NCBI GenBank assembly: GCA_008828725.1
Contig: MEHQ01004066.1
Coordinates: 248,001 to 312,000, forward strand
Direction of reading: 5' to 3'
Source of the DNA: Saccharina japonica
Taxonomy: Eukaryota; Sar; Phaeophyceae; Laminariales; Laminariaceae
Length of the DNA stretch: 64,000 nucleotides
Shown: piece after piece, positions 36,726 through 49,700 of the stretch
How the letters are laid out: each line of letters begins with the position of its first letter
Position numbering within the stretch: the stretch's first letter is position 1
Position numbers and translations under genes: made by a program
The notes under the pieces: model-generated
Told to the model about the DNA's origin: nothing
The model's input: only the letters and a program-made list of their open reading frames with translations
The model's database searches: none

Positions 36726-39190
36726 ACGGTGTCCAGTCATTAATGGCGTCGGTGTGTCAGTGGGTGTGGATGTGGGCGCGGCGAGGGGGGGAGTGCGAAG
36801 GAATGTTTCGAAAGGCGACAGATACCTGTGGGGTTGAACGATGCATCAACGGAAGGCAACATATGGCAACAGATAGACGACGGAGATAGGGTTAGGTTTG
36901 AAGGCCATAGCGCATGCCAGGAGCTGGGAGTATAGAGTCGATGCCGTGCCAAACGGTTGGGGGTGTAGAATCGTGTGTGTGGGAGCGGACGCGGTGGGGG
37001 GAGTGGGAGAGTGAAGGCAACACGTTGAATTTGAGCTGGTGAGGGGAGGCGGCCCTCTTCAAAAACCGAAAGGTGCGAAAACTGCACAGAAATGTTTTGC
37101 TTTATAAATCGTGTATAAAGTTTGCTCCATTTGTTAGTGGTCGAGTTGTAAAAACCCCGAGAGGGTTTACACCGAAGACTACAACTAACAAACAGACTTC
37201 TTGAAAACAATTTTCATTATGACGGCATCTCTCTTGTGGGGATACCAGGTTCCGTTCCCTTAGGTAGTACCGCCTCATTACACACAACAAGTTCAAGGTC
37301 ACACCCAAGAGAAAACCTTGAAGACCTCTGTGGCAACAGCTCACCTGGTGTATATCTACACCACACCACACCCACACAACACAAAACCTGCAAGGGGGGG
37401 GCTCCGACCCACACGTGCTCGACAAGAAATGACCTAATCTGGTAATCACGCATGCTACGATGGAGGTAGAGGTATACCGTTTTTTGGCTGAAAACAATTC
37501 TGGACACGGGGTCCTTACCTTAACCCAAAATCGTCGGAATTTGCTCATTTTGATCATTTTGATCATTTTGATCATTTTGCTGATGAAATAGTTTTCGTTG
37601 TCTACTTTAGGGCAACCTTAGGCCGTGGGACTGTTGTTCGTCGGGTAGCGCTTTTGATTTCAACCAAAATCAGTTTCCTTTTGGGTGTTTTTGACTTGCT
37701 ATTAGTATAGAGCTCCTCAAGGAACCACCCTCATAAATAAGATGGTGCACCTGCATGCAGGCTACCGTAGCATGCGTCTAACGACTAATAACTGCATTGG
37801 GTATTGGCATTTGATTCGGGTCGACGGAGCATAGAGCTAGAAGTAAGGCTTTGGAGCAAGCACCGCGGTAACAGACCACCTGTCGACGCCAAAAACCTTG
37901 TTTATTTTGCTATGCTGCTCATGCTCGGCTGACATGCATGTGGTACTACTGACTGTAACTAAGTATTCTTCGCGGTGTGTTTTTTTCGTTTGTCTTCACG
38001 GTGAGTGATGCGCCGCACCGTAGCTTGTTCGGGACAAACCAATATACCTGTAGGTGGTGGAGCTTGGCTGGAGGGAAATAGCTTTTGTTCGCAGTGCTAA
38101 ATAGAGGCTCAGAGTCAAAACCGCACCGTAGCACCGCACACCGTACCCTCTCTTGTCTTCAGTATATAATAAGTGTTGAGCATTAAACGTAGGACGGTCA
38201 AAAACAATAATAATTATGAGTGACCAATGTTGAAGCTCATGCTGCACATTGTCGGATGCCAAAGATAATAATAATAATAATCCGCATCGTAAATACAACA
38301 AACAACAAACACAGCACAGCCCAGCGGCAGCGTCGGACTGTCACGAAAAACAAAAGCGTGACCACAGCGAAAAGGACAACAAAAGTGTTATCGTTTTTAT
38401 ATAAGGCTTACAATACAGTATGCGACACGTACCGTAAGAATCTCATATTTTGGGCTAGTAGGCTCGAATTCTCATCTACGGCGGGGTATGCCCTACTCTA
38501 AGTTCAATATATAATATAGAAATTTTGGTCCCATTCTTATCTCGTCCGAACATGGAGCCTAAATGGTTTCTAACTCACAGGTTATTATTGTTATTATTAT
38601 TCCATTTGCCAGTGAAGTCGCATAGTCTGTACTACTGTCTGTTGTATATTCTGTGCTATACTATTACTGCTGCTGCAGCTGTAGACTGAAATATAGAATT
38701 GCGAGGAAAACCATTAGTTCCACAAACTCCCAAGTATAGAGGTGTGATTTTATATTGTACTTTTTACTTGTTGTACTCGTAGAACACGAGTCGAAGAAGG
38801 TGTGCGGCTCTTCAAAACCCACTCACTCCCCCCGCACACCTCGGCACAACGCCATACAACAACACGCTACGAGGAGCGCAGCCCTGGACCCTCCTCCCCA
38901 CCTGCGAGATAAAAATGCGTCCGTCCCCAGTCTGCCCAGTACCTTTTACCTAATAAACTCGGGTAGTTGTCGACCTTCCAAGGGCAATACTATTACGACG
39001 TAATACGAAGTGCACCATAATAATTATAATTGATCGGTATGTCAGACGGTGCGATGCGGTGAATGTTTGAATCGTTGGCAGTGCGTTGTTTGAACGGTTT
39101 TTGACAACCGCATCAATTCACCGTATGCTACAACAATGAATTTATACACATCCACCTGTAACAAAGACTGCAATGAAAAGTAAAAACCAA
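36726..39190. other. Intergenic sequence without recognised genes
   Basis: Holds GATCATTTTT repeats near 37550 and the reversed dispersed motif at 38241-38260 with flanking AATAATAAT. Frames of about 155 codons on the minus strand at 36740-37575 start in a GATCATTTT repeat or are Pro/Ser-rich, and neither resembles a family I know. Confidence 0.4.
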
Positions 39191-39194
39191 ACCC

Positions 39195-40190
39195 GCCCCA
39201 CACCGCACCGCACCGCACCGCACCGCACCTCACCGCACCGCACCGCACCGCACTGCACCGCACCGCACCGCACCGCACCGCACCGCACCACACCGCACCG
39301 CACCGCACTGCACCGCACCGCACCGCACCGCACCGCAACTCACCGCACCCCTATGCACCGCACCGCATCGCATTGCAGTGGAACCGGCACCACCGCACTC
39401 CAAGGCACCGCATCGAACCGCACCGCACGGCACCGTACCACACCTCATCGCATCGCATCGCATCGCACCGCACCGCACAACTTCGTATCGCGCCGCACCG
39501 CACCGTACCGCACGACACCGCAACGAACTGCACAGCAATGAACCAGACTGCACCGAACCGCACCGCACCGAACCGACCCGTACCGCACCGCATCGCACCG
39601 CACCGCAACGCACCGCACCGCACCGCACCACACCGCACAGCGCGGCAACCACGTGCACCACACCGCACCGCACCGCACAGCACCGCACTGAACCGCACGA
39701 CACCGCACCATACCGCACCGCACCGCACCGCACCGCACCGTACCGCGCCGCACCGCACCGCACCGAACCGAACCGAACCGAACCGTACGGCACCACACCG
39801 CACTGTACCGCAACGCACCTCACCACACCGCACGGCACGGCACCGCACCACATCGGACCGCACGGCACCGCACCGCACCGCACCGCACGATACCGCACCG
39901 CACTGCACCGCACCGAACCACACCGCACAACATCGCACCGCACCGCACCGCACCGCACCGCACCGCACCGCACCGCACCGCACCGCACCGCACCGCATCG
40001 CACCGCACCGCACCGCACCGCACCGCACCACACAAGACCGCACCGGACAATACCGCTCCGCACCGCACCGCATCGCACCGAACCGCAAAGCACAGAACAG
40101 CTGCACCGCACCGCACCGCACCGCACCGCACCGCACCGCACCGCACCGCACCGCACCGCACCGCACCGCACCGCACCGCATATACCCGCA
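39195..40190 (+). repeat. 1-kb CACCG pentanucleotide array
   Basis: About 200 five-base units of CACCG/CATCG/CACAG/AACCG. The period is five almost throughout, so all six frames are open for hundreds of codons (Arg-Thr-Ala-Pro-His on +, Cys-Gly-Ala-Val-Arg on -). The edges are perfect and the middle is more variable. Confidence 0.96.
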
Positions 40191-40199
40191 TATACCACC

Positions 40200-41033
40200 G
40201 CAAAAAAAGAACACGATTAACGATCCTGCAGATAAAAAGCACACGGCCTGACACCGCAGTTAAAAAACGATCCTCCTGCAGATAAAATCACACCGCAGTT
40301 TTTAGTTCGGTTCTGCACCAGACACCACATGAAAGTGTTCACGACTTCGCCCAGCTCTTGACACAGGCACAGGCACGGCGCTCCGGCTGAAAGGCAAAGG
40401 CGTGTGCCTACCCTTCTTCCCGTTACAGCTGCAGTATTGCTCTGTTTATACGGTGTACTGATGCAGTACAGTACTCGCAGCCACGTACAAACAATGCACC
40501 CGGGTATTGGTATTATTACGAATTGTACAACAGTCAGATCTCAGCAGGATCTCAGATCAGCAGGATCTCGTACGTGAGATATAGCAGGATCTCAAATCTC
40601 AGAGAGGCACACGCACATCACATCAGCGATGCACCATCACCAGTAGCGATTACATAAACTATTGACCTCGGCGTTTCTTTGCCGACCTCACGACCTCACA
40701 CTGCTGTGCCCCCTTGCTGTAGATGCCGACGTGCTACTGCAACTATACAAAGCCCTTGCCCGCCATCCCAACAACAACAATCCTCCCGCCCGGGGTTTCA
40801 GGGACAGTTTCCCCGGAAACAACATCCCACATACAGATACTGGAACACCCCTGTTGGTTTCATCTCCACTCCGGAGTGGCATTTATCCGACTGCCACGGC
40901 CGTGCTATTGCGGCCAGCTAGCTATCGCTGCGCTAAAGCGCTAACACTATTGCACCACTTGCCTCTTGCCTCGTCAAGTGACATCTTGGTAACCATTAAG
41001 CGAGCGTCAGTCGTCGCCCGGACGCCGGGCAGC
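40200..41033 (+). promoter_or_regulatory. 5' flank of the sulfotransferase gene
   Basis: Region between the satellite and ATG 41034. It contains repeated CAGGATCTCAGAT blocks (40535-40600). From 40662 the frame of exon 1 is open upstream of the chosen ATG, so an earlier start or untranslated leader exon is possible. No promoter element is clear. Confidence 0.3.
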
Positions 41034-41333
41034 ATGGCCCCCGAGTCGTCGACTCGCTTCGGCCGGGTGTACTCTCGCCACGATAGAGGCACTGATGCAT
41101 GGAGCTCTTCGGGAGTTGTTCGCGTGCTCGCGGGGTGTGCCCTCTGCGTTGCCGGGGTCATCGCGATCGTGCCCAGGGCGGGAGGCGAGGGGAGTAGGGG
41201 TCTGAGCGAGGGTCCTGCTCGCTCGGGGGTGTTTTTGAACGTGAGAGTGCCTGCCGAGACGGTGCCGGTCTCTATCGGAAAGGTCATCGGGGCTGCTCCT
41301 GGGACTGGGAGCAACAGCAAGCTTGACGCGCAG
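41034..41333 (+). CDS. Sulfotransferase exon 1 (signal anchor)
   Basis: ATG in GGGCAGCATGG context, 100 codons, donor GCGCAG|GTGACT (phase 0). MAPESSTRFGRVYSRHDRG is followed by the hydrophobic VVRVLAGCALCVAGVIAIV at 28-46, then a Gly/Ser-rich stem. That is the type II layout: short cytosolic tail, anchor, luminal stem. Attribution to the downstream sulfotransferase is inferred. Confidence 0.6.
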
Positions 41334-44300
41334 GTGACTTACTTTCGAGAGAAGTTTCTTTGAATTCGACTGCCATGATACTGCGTGCGAGTATACCCAC
41401 CACACCGGCTTTCTATCCATATCACACCCGCAATAATCTCGGCACGAGTACCTAGTTCATACATACCAGGTATGCAGCAGCAGTCGTAGTATATACCAGC
41501 ACTCGGTATATGGGTACTTCTCGCACGGGCGCACTGGTGTACTTGTGCTCGGGAACGGTTACACGGTTATGATATACCGACGAGTACGAGAACCTATTTA
41601 CGAGCTGCTATGGTATCTACTACCAGCATATATGTAGACGACGACCAGGATGGCGGTACAGCAAGCAGCAGCAGGAGGGCACCACACCCAGCAGCTTCGT
41701 GGAATGGAATGACTGATGAGGAATAAGGAGCGGTGGGGAGGGTCACATACGCCCAGCCAACGCAAAACCAAAGCACACTCAAACTTTGTGACCAACTCTC
41801 TACTACTGCTACTACTGCTGTGCGTATATATGAGTTTGTTGAACACCAACGAGACGATGGCGATTCTGGAGAATGCAGGGTACGTCGTATGGATGGTGAG
41901 GGTGGTGGCAGCAGCAGCAGTCGTGATTGATGTCGAATGCATATGTATCCTACCAACACACCAACACGCTTCGTACTGCTTCACAGAGAGACAGAGAGAC
42001 AGAGAGACAGAGAGACATCGTGTCGAAGTAATATGCGAGTAGTACCAGGTATCGACGGTTTACAGTAGTTTACAGCAGCATCGGCAATCGGTACACACAC
42101 GAAGCAGACGGGTTGCCTGGGCAGCACGGCGGGGGATACGCGAACGGGATAGGGGCTATTCATCTTTATAGTCCGAATTGCAACTGCTTTGTAAACCGGT
42201 ACCTCGTACTGGTATACTCATGTACTTGTACTTGTATACGTGACAAGTACCAGGTAAGAAGTGAGCTCAGCTGTAAATGTACGGCGCACACTCAGCATGT
42301 ACTCGGTAGCACACACCACACACCACACACACGCTACAAAAACGGCACTATTTGTACTGGCTTTATACGGTATCGTACATCGTACATACTGCCTGTGTCA
42401 TGCGACACTTTCAAGTGAAACATGCCCAGCAGAGCATATTACCGTATGTCGTACAGGATGCACGACTACACCACTACTTGTAAGTACTGCTGTACTACGA
42501 GTAAACGATCGGCGTGGGGACGCAGGGTATCAGGTATCAGGTACGTACCACATGATACTATTAATAGTACTATTAATAGTATGTATTTGATTACAGTACG
42601 TAGTGGGCCTAGATCAGCCACATAAGGCGGCCACTCGAGGTAAGGCGGTAAAAACCGGTTGTCTCGACAGAAATCCCGAATAGGGCGGCTACCGCCTACC
42701 GCACTACCGCACTACCGCCCTATACGTAGATGGATGGGTATACCGTATACGGCGGGGTGTATCGCCCTACGTATACGTTGAAAACCACACCCCCGGACCC
42801 CGGAGTATACCACTCGGGTGTTGAAAAAAATTGCAGCCCAAAGTAACCACCCGATGTATAATATCACCGGGGTATCTTGTATATCACACCCCTGCAGCGC
42901 CATGCTTCGTATTCAGTGGTGTATGTGATACCCCCAATATATCACCTGGGTGGTACCGTGAGGTGAGCAAGCACGCAGTATCCCCAGGCGTGCGAGTGTA
43001 CCACAGCACCACAGCATGTTGTGCAGAGCAGCAGTGTGTATGGAGGTGGAAGAGGTGCAAAGGCCTTGCGAACGCGTGGTCCACCGCAGTGGGCAAAGTT
43101 CTTTTTGGGCGCCAGCAACTGCAGCTGCGGGTACTCGAGGCTCAATAACGTGTTTTTTGCGGAGAACCACACCTGTGCTTTCTGCTGCTGCTGCAAAGGC
43201 CCCTACTGCTGCAGAGGTCACTGACAAGCCAGCGCGAGCGTCTGCCACCAAGGTTCGCACAGCAGAGCTCATAGACAAAAGCCAGGCACGGCATCTGTTG
43301 CTGAGGCCCCCACAACAAATGTGCAAGCTGGCAGCAAAATCTCCAACCACTGCTATTAATACGTACAACACCCCTTGCTGTCACACCCCTTGCCGCCTTC
43401 CTTGAGTGTGGCAGCAAAATCTCCAACTACTCGTCCAGCAGTAGTAACTGCTATCACACCCCTTGGAGTGTGGCACCCAAACTCCTTCGCAACCACTACT
43501 ATCACGCCCATTGTAGTATCACACACCCTAGAATATACCCCCCCCGGTGATGAGCCTTTTCAGATCCCAAATCAAACACCCATGGTATCACAGGGGTACG
43601 CTGTACAGTAGTATATCACACTCCCGGAGTATACGAGTATACCACACTGGGTGATACGGAATTTAGAGCCCCAAATGTTATCACCGGGGGTGTGGTATAC
43701 ACGTATACACCGTCATATACCGCATGTACGAAATGAACTTTTTCATGCGCATCGGCATTTTTTCTCTTCCGGCGAGTGGTCTTTTCTCGTTATCTCGGCC
43801 GCCGGGGACGCAGGGGGTCCGTGTGTTCACCATAGCGCAAGTGTGGGTCCCGGCCGGGCTCCGTGGCCCGTGCTCTGGGCGTTCCAAAGTCGCGAAATGC
43901 GGCAAGTAATCGCGGGGAGACGTTCCGCCGAGCTAGAGCCAAGCAGGACGATGGAAACCCCACAAATTAACTTTTTTTGCTTTGCTGCTGGCTGCTGCCG
44001 TTTGTATAATGTCTGCACCACACTGGTGTCCCTCAAGCTCTCTTACTATGTAGTAGCCATGGAACAACGGCGGTCCCACGTCAAGCTCCTCCTTTTGTGA
44101 CGACCATGGACGGTGTGTACCGTGTCCGTGCTTGTGTGTACCGTGTCCGTGTTTCCTGTCCATCTACAGTAGGAAGTACACACGCATGCACTTTTCATAC
44201 GTATTCTCGATAAAGGTGCATCGTATTGGGTGCTACCCAAGGAGCAGGACGACGATAAGAACCCCAGTACTGGACGAAGCATGATAGTATATCTTCCTAA

Positions 44301-46703
44301 GGTAGTTATTTAGGCACTCTGATTGGCTAAGGGTATGTTTTACGCGGCTCAATCAACTTGCAGTCTTTCCCAGCCACAGCACCCCGAGTCACCCTAGATA
44401 GAGTATTTCCAAGCTCAAGCTCACTATCCACATCGGCCGAGTCAACCTAGAGTCTTACCAAGCACAGCATCCCAGCACTGACCACTGGCATAGGGTTCGG
44501 ATTAGGGTTCGGGTCGGAGGGTCGGCTTCAGGCGCCAAGCACAAAACCCTCGTAAATATCAACTATCAAGGTTCGTCCACCCCTTATAAGATAACCCACA
44601 CTTCCTCGGGATTTGGAAAACAAACGCGCAGCGTCGTCACACGCTACACAGTAGTAGCAATGGCGGTACGAACGGTCGGATTGTATTCTCGTTCGGACTA
44701 TCGGACTAGCAGTACTCGTAGCAATACTGGCATTGATAACACGTTTTATACGTCGTACTGATTCCTGACAGTCCACCTGCTTTTCTATTTTTATTTTATT
44801 TTTTTGTCCATCCCATTTATTATCTTCGCCCTTCCTTTCTCTCTCCTTCCTAGTCGTAACTCAGATCCGGGGTCACAAAGTAGGCTCTTCTCCCTCCTCC
44901 CCCACTACGGTTCTTGCCTTGCATTTTTATCGCGAGAAGATTTCAGCATTTTCTTCCCTCGTCGACTTGCGTCGGATCCCGCCTGCCTATACCAGGTATC
45001 AGGTACGGCAGCAACACATACAGGTGTTCGGTATGCAATACGAACAAACTCGTATGAATTTATTAATAGCATGGATTACATGTTGCGGGGCGTGGTATTA
45101 ATACGATTCAGCAGTATTTTTTGCATTTTTTGGAGTATGTATTATTAATAGTTATATTGCCGGTACCGGCTCTTTCAACGACTCGTCCTCACTCCTCACC
45201 CCTCACTATCGTACAAAATTCACACCTACTGGCGGCACCGGCTATACCGCTATACCGGCAATATCGATGGCTCCTGCTCACGAGATATGTTGATATATTG
45301 CCGGTACAAGGTGCCGGTACAAGGTGCCGGTACAAGTTGTAGGTACAATTTATTTGAACGAGCCCTCATCATTCCTCACTCCTCACGATATCTATTGCCG
45401 GTACCGGCTATTTCAACGGCTCCTTCTCACTCCTTGCTCACTACGTAGCGGCAGAATGGCACGTTCGTGCTGGGCTGTTCAGTTCATTTAGCACTTAGCA
45501 CGCATTTTTTTTCCCCACCGGGCACCCTGTTCCCCTTTTGTACTTTGTACTTTGACCTTTGATCCCGCACTGGGCCCATCCCATACTCGTAGGTACCCTG
45601 CTCCCACCACCCATAAGGTGCAGAAATAAAGTCAGCCCTCCGCAGGAGCCGCCGGAGGCCCACCTGGCACCCTGTTACCCTGTTCCCATTTGGTGCCATG
45701 TAGGCCATACATATCAGCAACTTACCCATAAATAAATATGATATTATATGTACAGCCATCATGAAATTATATCCAAAGCCGAAAAGCAGTGATAAATATG
45801 TATGTATGTATGTGCATATTTTATATGTATATCGTAATATTTGATAATAATACACGAAATTTTACCGCCTCGGTCCTCGGCAGCCTCTCTGCTTTCTCGT
45901 GTAGCGCTGAACTACAGCAGGAGTACTACGTACACCTTAACTGCTGCGGCACATCGTATACCTCAACCAAGAGAAACTGAAATCAATCCAAAGGAAAAAG
46001 AGAGAGAGAGGAGGAATGAAACAGAAAAAGAAAAACAGGAAGCAAATAAAAAAAAGGAAAAGGGACACAAAAGAGGAAATTGGCGACCCACCCAGTGAAC
46101 CAAAAACGAAGAACCAGAGCCCAGGACCAAAAAACAAAAAAGCAAAGTCAACCAACCAACGGCGAGAGCTAGCTATCTACAGAGTAGGCGCACGCGCGTT
46201 GAATATAAGCAAAAACAAAAAGAAGCGAACAGAGAAACAAAGCAGAAACACGAGAGAGAAAAATAAAACGAAAGAGAGAGGAGAATAAAAAAGCAAGAAG
46301 GAAAAAGGAAAAAAGGAAAAAGGGTAGAGCGAAAAATAAAATAAAATAAACAATAACAGGCACGGGAGGCATACAGAAGGCGAGTACGGGCGTCCCTACG
46401 CTAACTACTTCGGTACTGAATAGGCACGCATCATGACGATGATGGCCATACCCATTCGTCAGGCTTTTGGGCAACCCCGCCCTTCCCCCCCCACCCCCCT
46501 CCCACCCCCCCCCCCCCGCCCCCCCCCCCCCCCCCGGGGGGGGGGGGGGGGAAAAAGGCCCCCCCCCCGGGGGGGGGGGGGGGGAAAAAGGCCCCCCCCC
46601 CGGGGGGGGGGGGGGGGAAAAAGGCCCCCCCCCCGGGGGGGGGGCCTTTTTCCCCCCCCCCCCCCCCGGAGGGGGGAAGGGCCCCCAACCCCACCCCCCC
46701 CTT

Positions 46704-46734
<31 letters not shown>

Positions 46735-49700
46735 CCCCGTCGTGCCCCTGCCCAGGCCCCTCTCTGGGTGGTGTCGCATTTGCATCCACAGCCGCCGCAT
46801 GCCGCTTTGCTGCATCACAGCAGTAGTAGCACGTATTGGTGCTGTCACATTTTAATGAATGAATTGTACGGACCCGAGAACGGACAACACTCGTCTTTTT
46901 TAAAGACAAAACAATGTCACTGCTGACTCTAGGAGCACGTCATGTCATATATACTCGTATACACGTTAAATGGTAATACATTTATTTTGCAATAGAGGGA
47001 CACGATATTTAAGACATACGTACTGTAAATAAAAAGGCACCAATTGCTGAGAGCGCCTTCGTGTCGTGGGTAGGCGGAATCCCACGCAAGTCGACGAGGG
47101 AAGAAAGTGCTGAAACCTTCTCGCGATATAAATGCAAGGCAAGAACCGTAGTGGGGGAGGAGGGAGAAGAGCCTACTTTGTGACCCCGGATCTGAGTTAC
47201 GACCAGGAAGGAGAGAGAAAGGAATAAGGGCGAAGATAATACATGCAATGGGCAAAGAAAAAAAAAACTGCAGTGCCATTACCATCACAACCAACAGCAG
47301 GTACTAGAATAGCACTGCTCCTTCTGTGCTCGTATTTACGCTTCATACGTATGATATGGGTGCGAGGTACGCATCATGCCAGTACCACCGATAGGTTGAT
47401 ACGTACGTAGGTATCCGATACCAGGTATCAGGAACATACCATGTACCTGGTATGATATTAATAGTAGCAATTATGATGGCTTTCCTCGGGATTTTTATCG
47501 TTGTGACAATCCCGCGGGATTCCGCGGGATACGGGATAATGCCGGGGTCCCGTTTGTAAACTAGTCCCGCGCAACTGTTCGCTATCCCGATCCCGTCCCG
47601 TGCAAATAAAGCGATAACCGCATCCCGCGTACAAACTCTCGTCCCGTGAAATTTAGACAAATCCCGTGATTTCCGTGTCCCGTCCCATACATACCCGTGA
47701 AAGATGGGATCCCGTCCAAACTTGTCCCGTGGCTTCGAGTTACCGCGGTATATTGTCCCGTTGTTTATCATGTCTACAACGTTTTTTTTTTGTATAGTAG
47801 CTCGGCAGCCCGACGTGCTGAACTCGAACATACGACCGTAAGCTTCTTCTTCTTCTTCGCGGTTTCGCGAACCTTGCCTGCCACCTTTTCTTTCTTGTTG
47901 GAAATGTACGTTGTTAATGTTTCTGTGTTCATTTCCTATGATGACTACGTAAAAATGTACATGTTTTACGTATTAAAAATCTGAGAAAAAGCTGCCGATG
48001 AAAACATGTACTTCGAAGTATACCCCGGGGAATACAACAAAATTGAACAATACACCCCGCTGCGGCACGCCGTCCATAAAATACGAAACAGGGGCGGGAC
48101 AAGTTTGAAGTTTGCACACCCCGTACGAATACGAATAGTTTTGACGGATATTCGCGAAAACTATCCGTCGAATAGGTAGCATTCGTCCACGGACGGATGT
48201 TCGTCCCACGTTTTGGAGAGACTATTCGTCCACGGACGAATATTCGNAATAACGTGTTTTTTGCGGAGAACCACACCTGTGCTTTCTGCTGCTGCTGCAA
48301 AGGCCCCTACTGCTGCAGAGGTCACTGACAAGCCAGCGCGAGCGTCTGCCACCAAGGTTCGCACAGCAGAGCTCATAGACAAAAGCCAGGCACGGCATCT
48401 GTTGCTGAGGCCCCCACAACAAATGTGCAAGCTGGCAGCAAAATCTCCAACCACTGCTATTAATACGTACAACACCCCTTGCTGTCACACCCCTTGCCGC
48501 CTTCCTTGAGTGTGGCAGCAAAATCTCCAACTACTCGTCCAGCAGTAGTAACTGCTATCACACCCCTTGGAGTGTGGCACCCAAACTCCTTCGCAACCAC
48601 TACTATCACGCCCATTGTAGTATCACACACCCTAGAATATACCCCCCCCGGTGATGAGCCTTTTCAGATCCCAAATCAAACACCCATGGTATCACAGGGG
48701 TACGCTGTACAGTAGTATATCACACTCCCGGAGTATACGAGTATACCACACTGGGTGATACGGAATTTAGAGCCCCAAATGTTATCACCGGGGGTGTGGT
48801 ATACACGTATACACCGTCATATACCGCATGTACGAAATGAACTTTTTCATGCGCATCGGCATTTTTTCTCTTCCGGCGAGTGGTCTTTTCTCGTTATCTC
48901 GGCCGCCGGGGACGCAGGGGGTCCGTGTGTTCACCATAGCGCAAGTGTGGGTCCCGGCCGGGCTCCGTGGCCCGTGCTCTGGGCGTTCCAAAGTCGCGAA
49001 ATGCGGCAAGTAATCGCGGGGAGACGTTCCGCCGAGCTAGAGCCAAGCAGGACGATGGAAACCCCACAAATTAACTTTTTTTGCTTTGCTGCTGGCTGCT
49101 GCCGTTTGTATAATGTCTGCACCACACTGGTGTCCCTCAAGCTCTCTTACTATGTAGTAGCCATGGAACAACGGCGGTCCCACGTCAAGCTCCTCCTTTT
49201 GTGACGACCATGGACGGTGTGTACCGTGTCCGTGCTTGTGTGTACCGTGTCCGTGTTTCCTGTCCATCTACAGTAGGAAGTACACACGCATGCACTTTTC
49301 ATACGTATTCTCGATAAAGGTGCACCGTATTGGGTGCTACCCAAGGAGCAGGACGACGATAAGAACCCCAGTACTGGACGAAGCATGATAGTATATCTTC
49401 CTAAGGTAGTTATTTAGGCACTCTGATTGGCTAAGGGTATGTTTTACGCGGCTCAATCAACTTGCAGTCTTTCCCAGCCACAGCACCCCGAGTCACCCTA
49501 GATAGAGTATTTCCAAGCTCAAGCTCACTATCCACATCGGCCGAGTCAACCTAGAGTCTTACCAAGCACAGCATCCCAGCACTGACCACTGGCATAGGGT
49601 TCGGATTAGGGTTCGGGTCGGAGGGTCGGCTTCAGGCGCCAAGCACAAAACCCTCGTAAATATCAACTATCAAGGTTCGTCCACCCCTTATAAGATAACC

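Larger units (their letters stand above)
43144..47262 (+). repeat. Segmental duplication, copy 1
   Basis: About 4.1 kb that reappears at 48248-52222 with an offset of 5104, changing to 5112 after indels near 45010-45070. Differences seen include single substitutions (44224 T versus 49328 C in GTGCATCGTA/GTGCACCGTA), ATTTATTAATAGC versus ATGTATTATTAAATAATAGC, and a G/C block. It lies entirely inside the sulfotransferase intron 1. Confidence 0.95.

Noticed and set aside
37102..37575. 157-codon frame on the minus strand
   Set aside because: Starts in a GATCATTTT repeat (Met-Ile-Lys repeats) and shows no family resemblance; too weak to call a gene.
39230..40251. Open frames of about 120-320 codons on both strands
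   Set aside because: Products of the pentanucleotide array: all frames are open because the unit length is five and lacks stops.
40662..41033. Upstream extension of the sulfotransferase exon 1 frame
   Set aside because: The extension lacks a hydrophobic or domain-like pattern, and the ATG at 41034 gives a proper signal anchor; an earlier start remains possible but unsupported.
43016..43405. 129-codon Ala/Thr-rich frame next to and within the duplication
   Set aside because: No splice support or domain; interrupted by repeats of GTATCACACCCC type and not preserved as a full frame at the second copy's left edge.
46016..46288. Lys/Arg-rich frame in both duplicate copies
   Set aside because: Purine-rich low-complexity DNA; no start context, no conserved domain, and repeat-length differences between copies.
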